64,000 nucleotides of DNA from Juglans regia (taxonomy: Eukaryota > Streptophyta > Magnoliopsida > Fagales > Juglandaceae). The position numbers and the translations under genes were made by a program. The stretch covers positions 17,046,298 through 17,110,297 of the forward strand of contig NC_049914.1 in NCBI RefSeq assembly GCF_001411555.2. The letters run 5' to 3'. Below the pieces are notes generated by a model. It made no database searches, had not been told where the DNA came from, and was given only the letters and a program-made list of their open reading frames with translations. Below, piece by piece: positions 32,955 through 43,640 of the stretch (positions within the stretch are counted from its first letter, which is position 1; every line of letters starts with the position of its first letter).

Positions 32955-34459
32955 GTTTTTGAGCGGTTCTTGTAACTCTTATAGGAAGTTAGTTGCCACT
33001 GTTTTCTGTTGTTATCTTTGCTTTTTTCCTCAGTAGGAGTTGAACAAAAGTGCAAAAGGCCAAAAGCGTAGCAAGCCAATTCCTATATGCTATGCTCTCT
33101 CCGTTTGAGTCTGTCTTTCTTTTTTTTATTTTTTTTGTAAAGAAAATTAAAAAAAAAAAATTACCGAGTCCATGTCGCTATCCACAAGCTAGCGCGGCGA
33201 ATCATGTATCAGCGATAAAAGCGGGAGCAAGAAAACAGTTTCCCCATGTCCTATCCTGTTGATACAGACCTTCTTCAGGCGTCAATTCGACTTCTGTACC
33301 CACTCGCATAAAATTGGAAGAGATTGCACAAACGTGAATTTCGTCTTCAAAACCTTTTAAATTTTACAACCCCACTTTATATTATATTCTTATAATTATT
33401 TTATAATTAATTGTTGTTATTATTTTATTTTATTAAAAATATTAAAAAAATTTAATTGAGCTTTAAATTCTACATAAATGGTCTTCATTTAAAATAAAAA
33501 AAATTCTTCTTATCAGTCACTATTCATTATTTCACACCTTAAACTCTATGAAAACATCAATCAATAAATAAAGTGATACAAATAATAGTTTACATTTTTC
33601 TTGGTTAGAACCTTAAGAGGATGATTAAGCCCACACACAAATTGTTCGGTGAGGAAAAATAGCTCGTGTGACTCGAAAATGCTGCCGTTTAGCCCAATCA
33701 AAGTCATGATGCGTTTGCATATTATCTTGTCCAGTGGGAATGATTTCAAGCATGAAGAAAGTTGCCGAATTTTTTTTTTTTATTTGTGGGATACAAAATA
33801 TTGCGTCAAATAAGAACAAAGTCGAGTACATTGAAATTCCATTGATGGGTCCAAACTCAAAGTTTCACATCTTTGGATCGATGAAGTAGACGCTTCTCAT
33901 GTTTTCATCTTTCGAACAAATGATCTTATTTGAACGTTGGGTTTCTAAAGTTGAAAGGGTTTGTTTGGCAAGCCTCAAACCCACGTTTCCACATGATATG
34001 TAAGTAGAAAAACATACAATCTCATGGTAATATATTAAAAACATGCATTGCCTCTTGCACTTTGCATCCTTCTATGGCGTATACACATCACCCGTACTGA
34101 TGATTGAAATCTATCGATCAATTCTACCTCTTTTTTGTTGAATTATATATATAAAGAGAAGACTCTTTCGCGAGATTAAAATAAACATATCAATTGAACT
34201 ATAAATCAATCGATAGAACGCCAGCTTTTGTCGTATAATCACTTGATCAATAAAGATGGTAAAAATTTTCTATATTGTTGATTTTTCTCTCACACGTGGG
34301 CTGCCTTTCCCAATAAATCCAAACAAGGTTTTCTTGTGGAAATTTCTCTCCTTGCAATAAGCCATAGAATTTGAATAACCCATTTTGAATTTTTCCTTCT
34401 TTTGAGTTATTTCTTTTCTTTTTTGAAGATCAAATTCGTATACTTCTCTTTGCAAAGAC
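32947..34459. other. promoter side and intergenic DNA
   Basis: Upstream of the DUF1635 gene, with T- and A-runs at 33119-33163. The remainder is AT-rich with no coding domain in any frame. A (TA)n word lies at 34146-34153. Confidence 0.5.
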
Positions 34460-34462
34460 TAA

Positions 34463-34672
34463 TCTCGTTTATTTTCACAACTTATTTCAATTCATCTCAT
34501 CTAATCATTACAATTTTTTCAAGTTTTTACATAAAATAAAATAAATAATTCAATTTTTTCAAATCTCAAAATAAAAATAATATTAAAAAATATATTCTAA
34601 TAATATTTTATTTAATTTTTAACTTTACTTTTAACTCATCTTATTTGATATGTGAAAACAAACGTCGGGACC
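34463..34672. mobile_element. MITE family 2 (Tourist-like), copy 2 with TAA target duplication
   Basis: Flanked by TAA at 34460-34462 and 34673-34675. The left end tctcgtttattttcaca and the right end tgtgaaaacaaacg form the inverted repeat. The interior has ttcatctcatctaatc, aataaataattcaattttt and aataatattaaaaaatatat. The size, the 3-bp TAA target and the CGTTTGTTTTCACA-type terminus fit Tourist-like elements mobilised by PIF/Harbinger. Confidence 0.85.
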
Positions 34673-34675
34673 TAA

Positions 34676-36766
34676 TATATATATATATATATACACACTT
34701 GTAGTCATGATCTTAACCTAATAGGCCAATTATTAAATTATTTCTGTGGCTATAAATTCAATAATTCAACCACATATTAATAAAGCTCCCAATAATATTG
34801 CAAAACAGAAGAAAGAGTTACGTCCGAACAGTACGTATTTATTTGAAAAGATACGGCTAAACTTTTGAGCAAGTGATTGATGATTTCTAGAGTATATATA
34901 TTAATAATATTACATGGAGAGTCGTATTAAAAATAAATAAAACCTAATGTTAGGTAGGATTCTTTAACTTTTACTCGGAATTTCGAAAGAATTCTGGTTC
35001 CATTATTATTATTTTAAAGAAAAAAGGAATGATCAACTCTCCAGTCCTGTCGTGTTTCGTACATATTTCTTTGGTCCGTTGAATATACATGCAACCCTAG
35101 CTAACACCTTCTTCCATCTCTTCACCTTGACCTCTAGCAATTTGTTTAAAGAATATTCCAACTTTAAAATCATTTTCTAATATTTCATTTTCCAAAACAT
35201 AATCTTAAAAATTAAGCCTTGGTTTTTTCTGTTCAATGGATATTTCAAACCTTAGTTTTCCTTTGAGTTTTAAAGGAAAATAATTTATACAATTTTAAAT
35301 TATATAAATTTTGTGTATTTATTTTGAAAAAATTTGATAAATTTGTAATTCACGGATCAACCTCGCCATTTTTTAAAATAAATGTATGAAATTTATACAC
35401 CTTAATACTATATTTAATATTGTATCTAGTATTACTTTTATCAACGGACGGAAAAAAGAACGGAGCAAATTAATTAGCTCATGTATGGATGAAGGACTCG
35501 TATTGGTCTTAGAAATCTGGCATAATATTAGGAGCTTTTCAACCGGCATGTCTTTTTTGACAAAAAAAAGTCACAAAGCAAAATAGAAGGTGGAATGGAA
35601 TCATCATGGCCTTGGAAGCTGCTCGTCATGGCACTCATTTTTGACTTGAGGGATTTGCCTGCATGTGCTGCAGTTCATCCCAGCATAGACTACAACAGAA
35701 CCCTACCTATCTACTAGATTCATACATATTTTCTACTAAAAACTCTCTTTACAAGTATGCTTTCAAACACAACACATTACACACATTTTTGTGATTTACA
35801 GATAGTTTTTTATGTCCCATTTTCTAAGAGATATATACTCTTCTCACAGTTTAGTCTGAAGTTCTATAACATTTGCCTTAATCAAAATTTTATAAAGAGA
35901 ATTGCATTGTTAAGGTTCTCTAAATCAGATGATATAAAACCCGATCTCTAAATAGGAGAATCAGATTCGAACTTCCTGCCTGTATAAAAAAAAATCATCA
36001 CTATATTGCATTAAAATTATCCGAATAGGAAAAATTTCTCAAATACACGTCAAGAAATATGTGGTCATTTTCCATTTTTTTCATCTTTTCTTCAATACTA
36101 ATTCATTTGGAATATTTGTTGGGATTTCTCTCCCATTATCTTGCTATTTTTTAGTTTCAATACAAAAACTAGGATGAAAATGATCTATCTATACACTTCC
36201 TGATAAGCATGAAAAATGTATTCTATTATTTCAACCTATCTCTTTCTCTCTCTTGCTAATGTTCAAATATAAGGTCAAGGGAAATAATTCCATTGGCCAG
36301 AAAAAGGAGCTGGTAACCAAACTTTCCCACCAAAATACTTGCCCAAAGAAAGTCGATGGACCCCTTTGAACACTAAAGTCCTAGCTGAGGGAAAGTGTGA
36401 GGCTTCCATTTGACCAGTTCAAGACTGCCAAAATATCTGGGACACGTGTACGGTGGGAGTGAGCGAGCGTTTAACATCAAATCTGACTCATAATCTGTAA
36501 TTTGATAATATCGAAAAAGGTAGGGAAAATACAAAATTAATAATAAATAAATAAATAAATAAATAAAGATAGGGAGCGTTGTGGCTTTATGTCCCATCGG
36601 AGATGTGGCTGTTAATTACCACCTGCACATGTTTGTCCTTACTGGCATGCGGCTAATTTAAGCATCACGCAGGTGACACCTCCCCCCAACTTCTCCCTCC
36701 CTCCTCCACTTTGGAGAACGAGAAACTGCTACTTTTTTTTTTTTTTTTACAAGAAAATAATTTATC

Positions 36767-36808
<42 letters not shown>

Positions 36809-36871
36809 TTTTAAAGGATACATTTTATTGATACAAAATCACGTCATTTTTTATTTTTTATTTTAATTTAA
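34676..36871. other. intergenic DNA with microsatellites
   Basis: No gene recognised. It contains (TA)n at 34676-34694, (AAAT)n at about 36543-36566, a T18 run at 36733-36749 and a (ATA)14-like run at 36768-36809. Short frames at 35386-35586 and 35757-35951 have no domain. Confidence 0.5.
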
Positions 36872-37083
36872 ATCTTGTTTATTTTTATAATTCTTCTCAA
36901 TTTATCTTATTTTATCTCATTTAATTATTATAATTATTTTAAATTTTTATACAAAATAAAATAAATAATTTAATTTTTTTAAATTAATATTAAAAAAATA
37001 AATTTAAATAATATTTTATTCAACTTTTAATTTTAATTATAATTTATTTTATCTCATCTCATATGTAAAAATAAACAAAACCT
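36872..37083. mobile_element. MITE family 2 (Tourist-like), copy 3
   Basis: The left end cttgtttatttttataat and right end atgtaaaaataaacaaaacc form the inverted repeat. Candidate TAA target copies flank it. The interior matches copies 2 and 5 through acaaaataaaataaataatt and attttattcaacttttaatt. Confidence 0.78.
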
Positions 37084-37397
37084 TAATAATTTTTAAGTTA
37101 AAAAATTTATAACCATTTATTTTATACTAATTTTAATTTATTTATGTCATAAAAGACACTTAAATCCTCTTTTCAATCCAATGACAAAAATAACTAATTT
37201 AAAACAAATACCTTTTAGCTGTATTTTCAAAGACACTTATATCCTCTTTGAAGCGAGTTAAAAAGTCTGTATTCAATCCTGTATATAAGACTTTTTAGCT
37301 CGCTTCAAGTAGGTTTTATTTATGATTAGTCTCGTCATAAAAAATGTTTTTTTTTTTTTTTTTTATAACTATTTTTTTATTATAAAAATAAAATTTA

Positions 37398-37548
37398 TAA
37401 TCGTAGAGTACGTAATTGTCGCACAATATTTTTAAAAAAAATAAGTAAATACGAACTCCACATAAAAAAAAAAATAAAATTTAATAATAAATTTTATTAT
37501 TTTTCAAAAAGATTACACCCATTTTACTATTGTATCTATTACTCTACC
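37398..37548. mobile_element. MITE family 1, diverged copy
   Basis: Contains aatcgtagagtacgtaattg, aataagtaaatacgaactcc, aataataaattttattattt, tttttcaaaaagattacacc and the end tgtatctattactc, in the family order. The left terminus is embedded in T/A-rich DNA and is uncertain. Confidence 0.6.
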
Positions 37549-37549
37549 C

Positions 37550-37798
37550 TACCCGCCTCGCCCACACAGGATAAGTTGTTTGTTACTGGTGCTAAGTAGA
37601 CGTGTTAGGCTTGTGTGTCACGTTGCTCGTTCCTAATTTAAGAGAAATATCAAATAAGTGATGAGCTCTTTAAGTTCTTGAAAATTTAATAAATTTTATG
37701 AATATATTGGTTATTAAACTAAAAGGGCAGAAATTGAATAGGAATGCTAGCACCAATAACAAACAACTTATCATGTGTGGGCGAGGCGGGGAGGGTAA
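37550..37798. mobile_element. foldback element with ~50-bp GC-rich inverted arms
   Basis: The left arm (37550-37600) reads taccctacccgcctcgccca and then caggataagttgtttgtta. The reverse complement of the right arm (37742-37797) gives ttaccctccccgcctcgccc and then catgataagttgtttgtta. The arms match over about 50 bp with a few differences and enclose about 140 bp with no coding frame. It abuts a family 1 MITE on the left and a family 2 MITE on the right. Confidence 0.8.
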
Positions 37799-38197
37799 GA
37801 TCTCGTTTTGATGTTGATATCAAATGAAATGAGATAAAATAAAAAAATCTGTGAATGCTAATGAAATAGTTTATAAATAATAGTAAAATGATTTGAGTTA
37901 AAATGTTTTATATAATTTTAGAAAATAAGGGAGAAAATGTTGAATAATAATATTATATAAAGTTAAAATATTATTAAAATATTATTTTTTAATATAGTTT
38001 TTACTTTAGAATTTGAAAAAATTGAATTATTTTTTATGTTTTACTTAAAAGTTTGTGAAAGTTATAATAATTAGATAATCATTATATTAAAAAGTCAAAA
38101 ATTAAAAATGTAAAATTAAAAAATATTTATATTTAAATAATATTTAGGTATTGAATGAGACGAGACGAGACTGGACTCAACATCTAAACGAGCCCTT
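37799..38197. mobile_element. MITE family 2 (Tourist-like), copy 4, long form, inverted, TAA target
   Basis: Flanked by TAA at 37796-37798 and 38198-38200. The left end gatctcgttttgatgttga and the right end tcaacatctaaacgagccct are inverted repeats. At 399 bp it is about twice the size of its relatives. The AT interior holds the family words in reverse sense (aaaaattgaattattttt, gtttgtgaaagttataataa). Confidence 0.85.
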
Positions 38198-38261
38198 TAA
38201 GTATAAAAGCTTAAAAGAAGGGGCGGACACAAGTGTAGAAACCCACCTATCTATATATAAA

Positions 38262-38412
38262 GAGAAATGATATTTGCAGTCGTGGAGTGCATAAGTATTG
38301 CGCAATCACTTTAAAAAAAAAATTAATTTACATAAAAAAAATTAATTTTTTAATAATAAACTTTATTTTTTTCAAAGAAATACTTGCACACTCTATTACT
38401 GTACGTAACATT
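38262..38412. mobile_element. MITE family 1 copy
   Basis: Starts gagaaatgatatttgcagt, has cgtggagtgcataagtattg and the attaattttttaataataaa arm, and ends ctgtacgtaacatta, the decayed partner of the left terminus. Confidence 0.75.
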
Positions 38413-39110
38413 ATATATAAATTGCCTCAACAGGAGTAATGGGCGACATTCTTTTGAGCCCTGCATAAGACACTTTGTGGATTCTTCCAAGCATTGATCT
38501 GCACTTCACACACCTCTTCTTATATCTTCAATTATTCTCTCTGTCGTCTCCCTCAATCTTGGTTTCTTTTTCCTCTTCTCTTTTCAATCTTCTCGTCTTT
38601 AATTTGTCGTCCAGTACTACGCCTTCCCATTGTCTCTTGTCTGCATCGTCTCTCTCATTTCCTTCAATGATCTCTTTTTCTCGTCTCTCTTTAGCCATTT
38701 GTTGTTTCTCATACACACAATCTTTGTCATCACCAGTTGGGCCAATGCGAGCTTAGTGGTCAGCCTACCCACCCATTCAAAGCATGCAGGTGAACAAGGG
38801 CATGGGCATATCACATATGGCCACTGCCCCCGGCCTCCCGGTGCGTGGAGGGCAATTCTCTTTGTTCAAGAATTTTTTTTGACATTTTTCATTGCTAATA
38901 TAAAAACCAAAGAGACCAACGGCAGAGAATATCGAGATGCTCGATTAAATTTTGAAAATCAATTTGTTAACATTCACATCCTTTAGTTATTGCCAAGATC
39001 ATAAACTCGAATATTTAAGAACAAAAAGGATAGAGGTAACAACTTCTCAAATGGAAAAAAATGAAAAAGAAATGCTACAATCGTAAAAAAATTTTACGAT
39101 GACAAATTAA
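38413..39110. other. intergenic DNA, CT-rich then mixed
   Basis: 38470-38720 is a T/C-rich stretch resembling a plant 5' leader, with low-complexity Ser/Leu frames. 38740-38860 is GC-richer (ggccactgcccccggcctcc). No domain is recognised in either. A perfect 21-bp hairpin, atcgtaaaa-aaa-ttttacgat, lies at 39080-39100. Confidence 0.5.
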
Positions 39111-39283
39111 GAGAAATGATACTTGCAGTCGTGAGTGTGCAAGCACCGTGCAGTCGCTTTGAAAAAAGTAAATAAATATGAGACTCATATGAAAAGAAAT
39201 TAATTTTTTAATAATAGACTCCACTTTTTTTCAAAACGACTGTACGACGTTTGCGCATTTCACGACTGTATGTAGCATTACTC
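39111..39283. mobile_element. MITE family 1, well-preserved copy
   Basis: The left end gagaaatgatacttgcagtc and the right end, reverse complement gagtaatgctacatacagtc, match at most positions. The fold continues through gtgcaagcaccgtgcagtcg against cgactgtacgacgtttgcgc and ctttgaaaaaag against ctttttttcaaaac. This copy defines the family well. Confidence 0.85.
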
Positions 39284-39367
39284 TTTCATTTTATCCTGAA
39301 ATGATAGTGCACGCCACACTCTTGTTTCCAAGAAATAAATTGATTTTCTTACAGTTTTATGTTACAT

Positions 39368-39652
39368 TTTTCCCCCTGTAAAGAGTGGGGAGGGGTAGCA
39401 AGTATAGTTTCCTCCTTTGGTGTGACCATAAGGGTTCTCACTTATCGCAGCATGTTTTGTTTGAGTCATAACTATTGATTTCGGGTGGAGCAACCCATCA
39501 CCGTAACCCCACTAAGTTACCAGCATGCAAAGGCCCATAAGATTTTGATTCGTAAGTTTTATTGAGACAAACTGTTTCGAACCTGTGACCTCGAACAAGG
39601 GAGGGAAGAACGGTTCTCTAGCCTTTGCCAACTGGGCTACCACCTTGGTGGT
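39368..39652 (-). mobile_element. tRNA-derived SINE with 17-bp target duplication
   Basis: Perfect 17-bp direct repeats acagttttatgttacat flank the element at 39351-39367 and 39653-39669. On the minus strand it begins ccaccaaggtggtagcccag, giving a pol III box A (tagcccagttgg). Box B (aggttcgaaac) follows about 50 bases on, then an unrelated body, ending in a short A-tail beside the lower repeat (ccccctg/aaaa side). Size about 285 bp. These features together are diagnostic of a plant SINE mobilised by a LINE. Confidence 0.92.
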
Positions 39653-39735
39653 ACAGTTTTATGTTACATGAATCAAATTCTAGTTAATGGATTACGTTCT
39701 TTCGCCACCAACAGTAACATATACAACATGACTAC

Positions 39736-40197
39736 TGTTGTGGAAAATACACATACCAACTATGGCAAATAAAGTAAAAACAATTACGATCAAGCACACT
39801 ACGCACAATATACGTGGTTCGACAAATTGTCTACATCCATAGAGTTGCAGAAATCTTATTAACAGAGGAGATTACAATCACTTAATCTCAACTCACACTC
39901 TTTAGGACTTTTTGCTATCTCACTCAATATGCACTCACTTGACAATTGTTCTCTCTCAAAATATACTAAAATCCGTACAAAACAAGTCAAATATGACATA
40001 TATATATATATATATATATATATCAAACGGTGTTGGAAACCCTAATCTAGCAAAATCTACGTTCTTCGCTCAAGCAGCGTGTCGCGCGCGCATCGAACAA
40101 ACAACATTAGCTCGAGCGGGGTGTCGAACGAGAGTCGAGCAAACACTTTGTTTCTCGATTTTCAGCTCTAAAACCAGTTTCCACATACACCCCAACA
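39736..40197 (-). repeat. 3' LTR of the copia element (462 bp)
   Basis: Bounded by ACTAC on the left and a polypurine tract on the right. It contains a (TA)n run at about 39998-40022. It lacks the CGAG-rich segment present in the 5' LTR. Confidence 0.9.
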
Positions 40198-41672
40198 ATC
40201 TCCCACTTGGAGACTGGATCTTCACATGCTAACCACTGTTTCTAGCCAAACCCTATCATCTTTGCAGCTCACAGCTCTCGTCTTCAAGCTAGAAGACGCA
40301 CTGAAGTCAAGCCCGACTTCAGTTTTCTACATACATCGCCCTTAGTCAGCACATTCACTGGGCGACTCACAACTCCCATTATATTAGAAGTATCCGGTCT
40401 CTGACCAATCTTGGAAACCTCAACCAACTTTCCCAAACTTTCATGAGAAACAACAAAACTGACTCCCTTTGGCTTCCTCACATGTTTCACGCGATCAAGC
40501 CTGCTCTTTTGCACTCTTGTATTTCGCTGCACATCACTGGACCCTGATGTTAAATACAAAGAGTTAGATCTCTTACCATGATCTAAGACCAGTGCACCCT
40601 TAGTGATCTTCCAAACTCTGCCAGAGAACACTACTACAAAATCGCTATCATTAAGCTGTCCTACAGAGATCAGATTTTTCTTCAGATCTGGAATGTATTT
40701 AACTTACTGTAAAGTCCACACGCCCCTATTTGGAAGTGTGATTTGTACATCACCCAGTTCCACAACATCCAGTGCCTCTCCATCAGCTGCATACATCTTC
40801 CCAAAATCACCAGCAACATAATTCTGCATGATTTCTCGATGTGAGGTGCTATGGAACGAAGCCCTTGAATCTAACACACAATCATCAATCGAACTGTGCA
40901 CTGCAAGAAGTAAGGCATCACTAATTTTTTCTGCTACTACATTCACCTCATCATCCTCAATACCTTTTTTATTCTTCCAGTTTTTCTTAATGTGGCCCAG
41001 CTTGCCACAACTCTAGCACATGATCTGTTGTCCAGATCTTGTCTTGCTTGTCCCCCTACTCTTGGAGCATAACCTATCGTGTCCTCTGCCCCGATTGTCA
41101 ACATTCAGGGCAGATCCTGAACCCGAGAACTCACCCAAGACTCTCCTACATACCTTTTTAACAAGGACCTTGTCACGTATGTCGTCATAATTCAGTTTCA
41201 TCTTGCTGGCTAAACTACTCACAACCATCTTCATGACCTTCCAACTATTTGGCAACAATGTCAACAGAATAAACGCTCTGATCTCATCATCAAACTCAAT
41301 CTCACTCAATCTCTACAGAAGACGGTCAATTTGTGATCATTTTGAATTCATTCAAGTGTTGGGCTACAGACATACCTTTCGACATATTCAGGTTGAACAA
41401 TTTCTTTATCAAGTGCACTTTATTGTTCACCGATGGTTTTATATATATATATGACAAGGTGCCATGAGATCCACCGTGGTTCTCTCCTTACTGACATTGT
41501 GTGCCACTATTCTGGACAAGGTCAGCCGAACAATCCCCAAAACATGTTGATCTAACAAGGTCCACTGAGCATCATCCATGCTCTCCGGCTTTTTTCTCAA
41601 TAGTGGAAGGTGGAGCCTTTTCCCATAGAGATAGTCATCGATCTGCATCTTCCAGTACTTAAAAATCATTGT
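40198..41672 (-). pseudogene. copia gag and protease, truncated pol
   Basis: Minus-strand frames give WKMQIDDYLYGKRLHLPLL, KPESMDDAQWTLLDQHVLG (41439-41669) and EIEFDDEIRAFILLTLLPNS (41013-41309), the copia gag core. A knuckle reads C-stop-SCGKLGHIKKNW, with a stop and a lost last Cys (near 41015). Protease follows as CVLDSRASFHSTSHREIMQN, where the usual DSG is DSR. After VWTLQ the frame breaks, then VWKITKGALVLDHGKRSNSL marks the gag-pre-integrase start (40600). Past it about 85 codons lead to the 3' LTR with no integrase DDE or RT motif. Confidence 0.88.
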
Positions 41673-41738
41673 TGTCGAACTTCACTTGATCTCTAGCCAT
41701 CATTCTCATTCAGATCCAACCTTGGCTCTTGATACAAT

Positions 41739-42291
41739 TGTTGTGGAAAATACACACACACCAACGATGACAAATAAAGTAAAAACAATCACGATCAAGC
41801 ACACAACACACAATATACGTGGTTCGGCAAATAGCCTACGTCCACAGAGTTGCAAAAATTTTATTAACAGAGGAGATTACAATCACTCAATTTCAACTCA
41901 CACTCTTTAGGGCTTTTTGCTCTCTCACTGGATATACACTCACTTGACAATTGTTTTCTCTCAAAATATACTGAAAGTCGTACAAAACAAGACAAATATA
42001 ATATATATATCAAACGGTGCTAGAAACCCTAATCTAGCAAAATCAGCGTTCTTCGCTCGAGCGGCATGTCGAGCATGCATCGAGCGAACAACATTGGCTT
42101 AAGCGGGGGGGGTGTCGAGCGAGGGTCGAGTAAACACTAATGTTTGTGTCTCGCTCGAGTTCATTGTCGTGCGGGACTCGAGCGAACTCATGGGTTGAGT
42201 TTTGCTCAAGCCCACTATCGAGCGCACGTCGAGCAAATACTCTATTTCTCGATTTTCAGTTTCAAAACTAGTCTCTACATACATCCCAATA
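41739..42291 (-). repeat. 5' LTR of the copia element (553 bp, expanded)
   Basis: Aligns with 39736-40197 but carries about 95 extra bases at 42140-42240, made of repeats of a cgagcga/tcgagc motif. Its outer terminal dinucleotide has mutated (TA on the minus strand instead of TG). Confidence 0.88.
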
Positions 42292-42296
42292 ACTAC

Positions 42297-42984
42297 TACA
42301 TTGGACATTGCTGCAACCTCATTTCTTGATGCATGGAGCTTGGCAGTTCACTGCCTATTGCAACTTAGGGAAGCAGCCTAATAAAAAAACCACCAATCAA
42401 GGTAGTTTCAACTTCAAGCGTAAATCAACCTTTTTAATAATTTGGGATAGAAATTATAATAAGGGTAGTTAGAGAGAGCAAAATTGACTTTCCCCAAAGT
42501 CAAAGCATTGATACTATAGTATATTTCCACTCAATTATTGGTACGAATAATAAAGGTGCGTCAAACTAGCCAAATAAAAAATTATATTCAAATTATTAGA
42601 TTACTAAAACATGATAAAGATCTTGGCGGGCATGAACTTGATAATATAGAAGTTGTTCATCAAACCATAACCTAAATCGGGAATGCGTGGGTTATAAAGC
42701 TAAGCTTTGCACGGCAAGGAAATTATAGGTCATGACTCTAGATAATTCTCAAACTTGATAAGCTCCATACTTAAGTTAGCTCTAAAGAGTGTGATTGTGG
42801 GACTTGTACAGGGTCTAAACATTGTTGTTAGTGGGATTTGCGATTTTTTTTTTTAAATCTACCTATTCCCTTCAACTTAAGATTTTGAGGCTAGAAAGTG
42901 CCTAGCCAATGTTGGATGTTTTGTGCTTGAAAAAAAATTGAGACCTCAGGTCCAAAGGGGAACCAAACCCTCCATTCCAACTTG
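42297..42984. other. intergenic DNA, nothing recognised
   Basis: Non-coding, moderately AT-rich, with short homopolymers. No repeat partner or domain is recognised. Confidence 0.5.
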
Positions 42985-43640
42985 AGTAGGAGTGACAATA
43001 TGTGATATGAGTCATCATTAATCTAACACGAATACGACATGATAATAGCGGGTTTGAATTTAGTCTTAACGGGTTCGGGTCAAAACGGGTTGATCCGTTA
43101 AGACACGATTATTCAATGGGTTGATAACGGGTCAACCCGTTTTGACCCATTATGACTCATTAAGAAAATTAAAGTTACAATTATACCTTTATACATAAAA
43201 GTAAAATTATTGAGATTTTAATTTCGATATTTTTATTGTTTGAATTGTAATTTTGGACTTACAGTTAGTTTTATATATATATATATATATATATTTTTTT
43301 AAATATTGAGATTTTAACCTTTATATAAAATTATGCTAAATTTAATAAGGTCAAATGGATTAATTTTGAGTTTGTTCAACCCAGTTACATAAATCGATTT
43401 AAACGGGTCGGGTCGGGTCGGGTCGGGTCGTGTTAACCTATTTCGTAGTATTTACTAACGGGTCGTGTCAACCCATTATATTAATAGGTCGTGTTATGGT
43501 TTGAGATTTTGACACGATAAACTTAACGGGTAGTGTTCGGATGGACCCATATAGTATAATATACATATATTGACACAACACAAATACGACCTGTTAACAC
43601 GATTTAACACCCAATTTATTGGGTCATGTTCGAACAACCA
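42985..43640. mobile_element. GGGTC-rich non-autonomous element (hAT-like style)
   Basis: The left edge taggagtgacaatatgtgat resembles the TAGGGGTGACAATTCG opening of several plant hAT-type non-autonomous elements. Inside are many acgggtc/gacccgtt words in both senses, including a (gggtc)5 run near 43406-43428 and a (TA)n run at 43272-43295. There is no coding frame. The right edge near 43640 is uncertain and no target duplication was fixed. Confidence 0.6.

Larger units (their letters stand above)
39736..42291 (-). mobile_element. internally deleted Ty1/copia retrotransposon with ACTAC target duplication
   Basis: Two direct LTRs (39736-40197 and 41739-42291) are flanked by ACTAC at 39731-39735 and 42292-42296. 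Read on the minus strand, the left LTR starts TGTTGGGGTGTATG and ends TTCCACAACA. A primer-binding site related to initiator Met tRNA (TTGTATCAAGAGCC) adjoins the 5' LTR at about 41725-41738, and a purine tract (gtctccaagtgggagat) precedes the 3' LTR at 40198-40214. The 1.54-kb interior holds gag and protease but no integrase core or RT, so the element is non-autonomous. Confidence 0.93.

Noticed and set aside
38475..38986. Two overlapping + strand frames of about 93 and 118 codons
   Set aside because: They are Ser/Leu/Phe-rich translations of a T/C-rich stretch with no domain or splice context.
39080..39100. Hairpin followed by A/T as a transcription terminator
   Set aside because: Intrinsic terminators are a bacterial feature. 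In this nuclear context the palindrome is more likely part of a decayed MITE end.
39590..39652. Genuine tRNA gene on the minus strand
   Set aside because: Box A and box B are present, but no cloverleaf acceptor pairing or anticodon arm was evident, and the 17-bp target duplications show it is a SINE.
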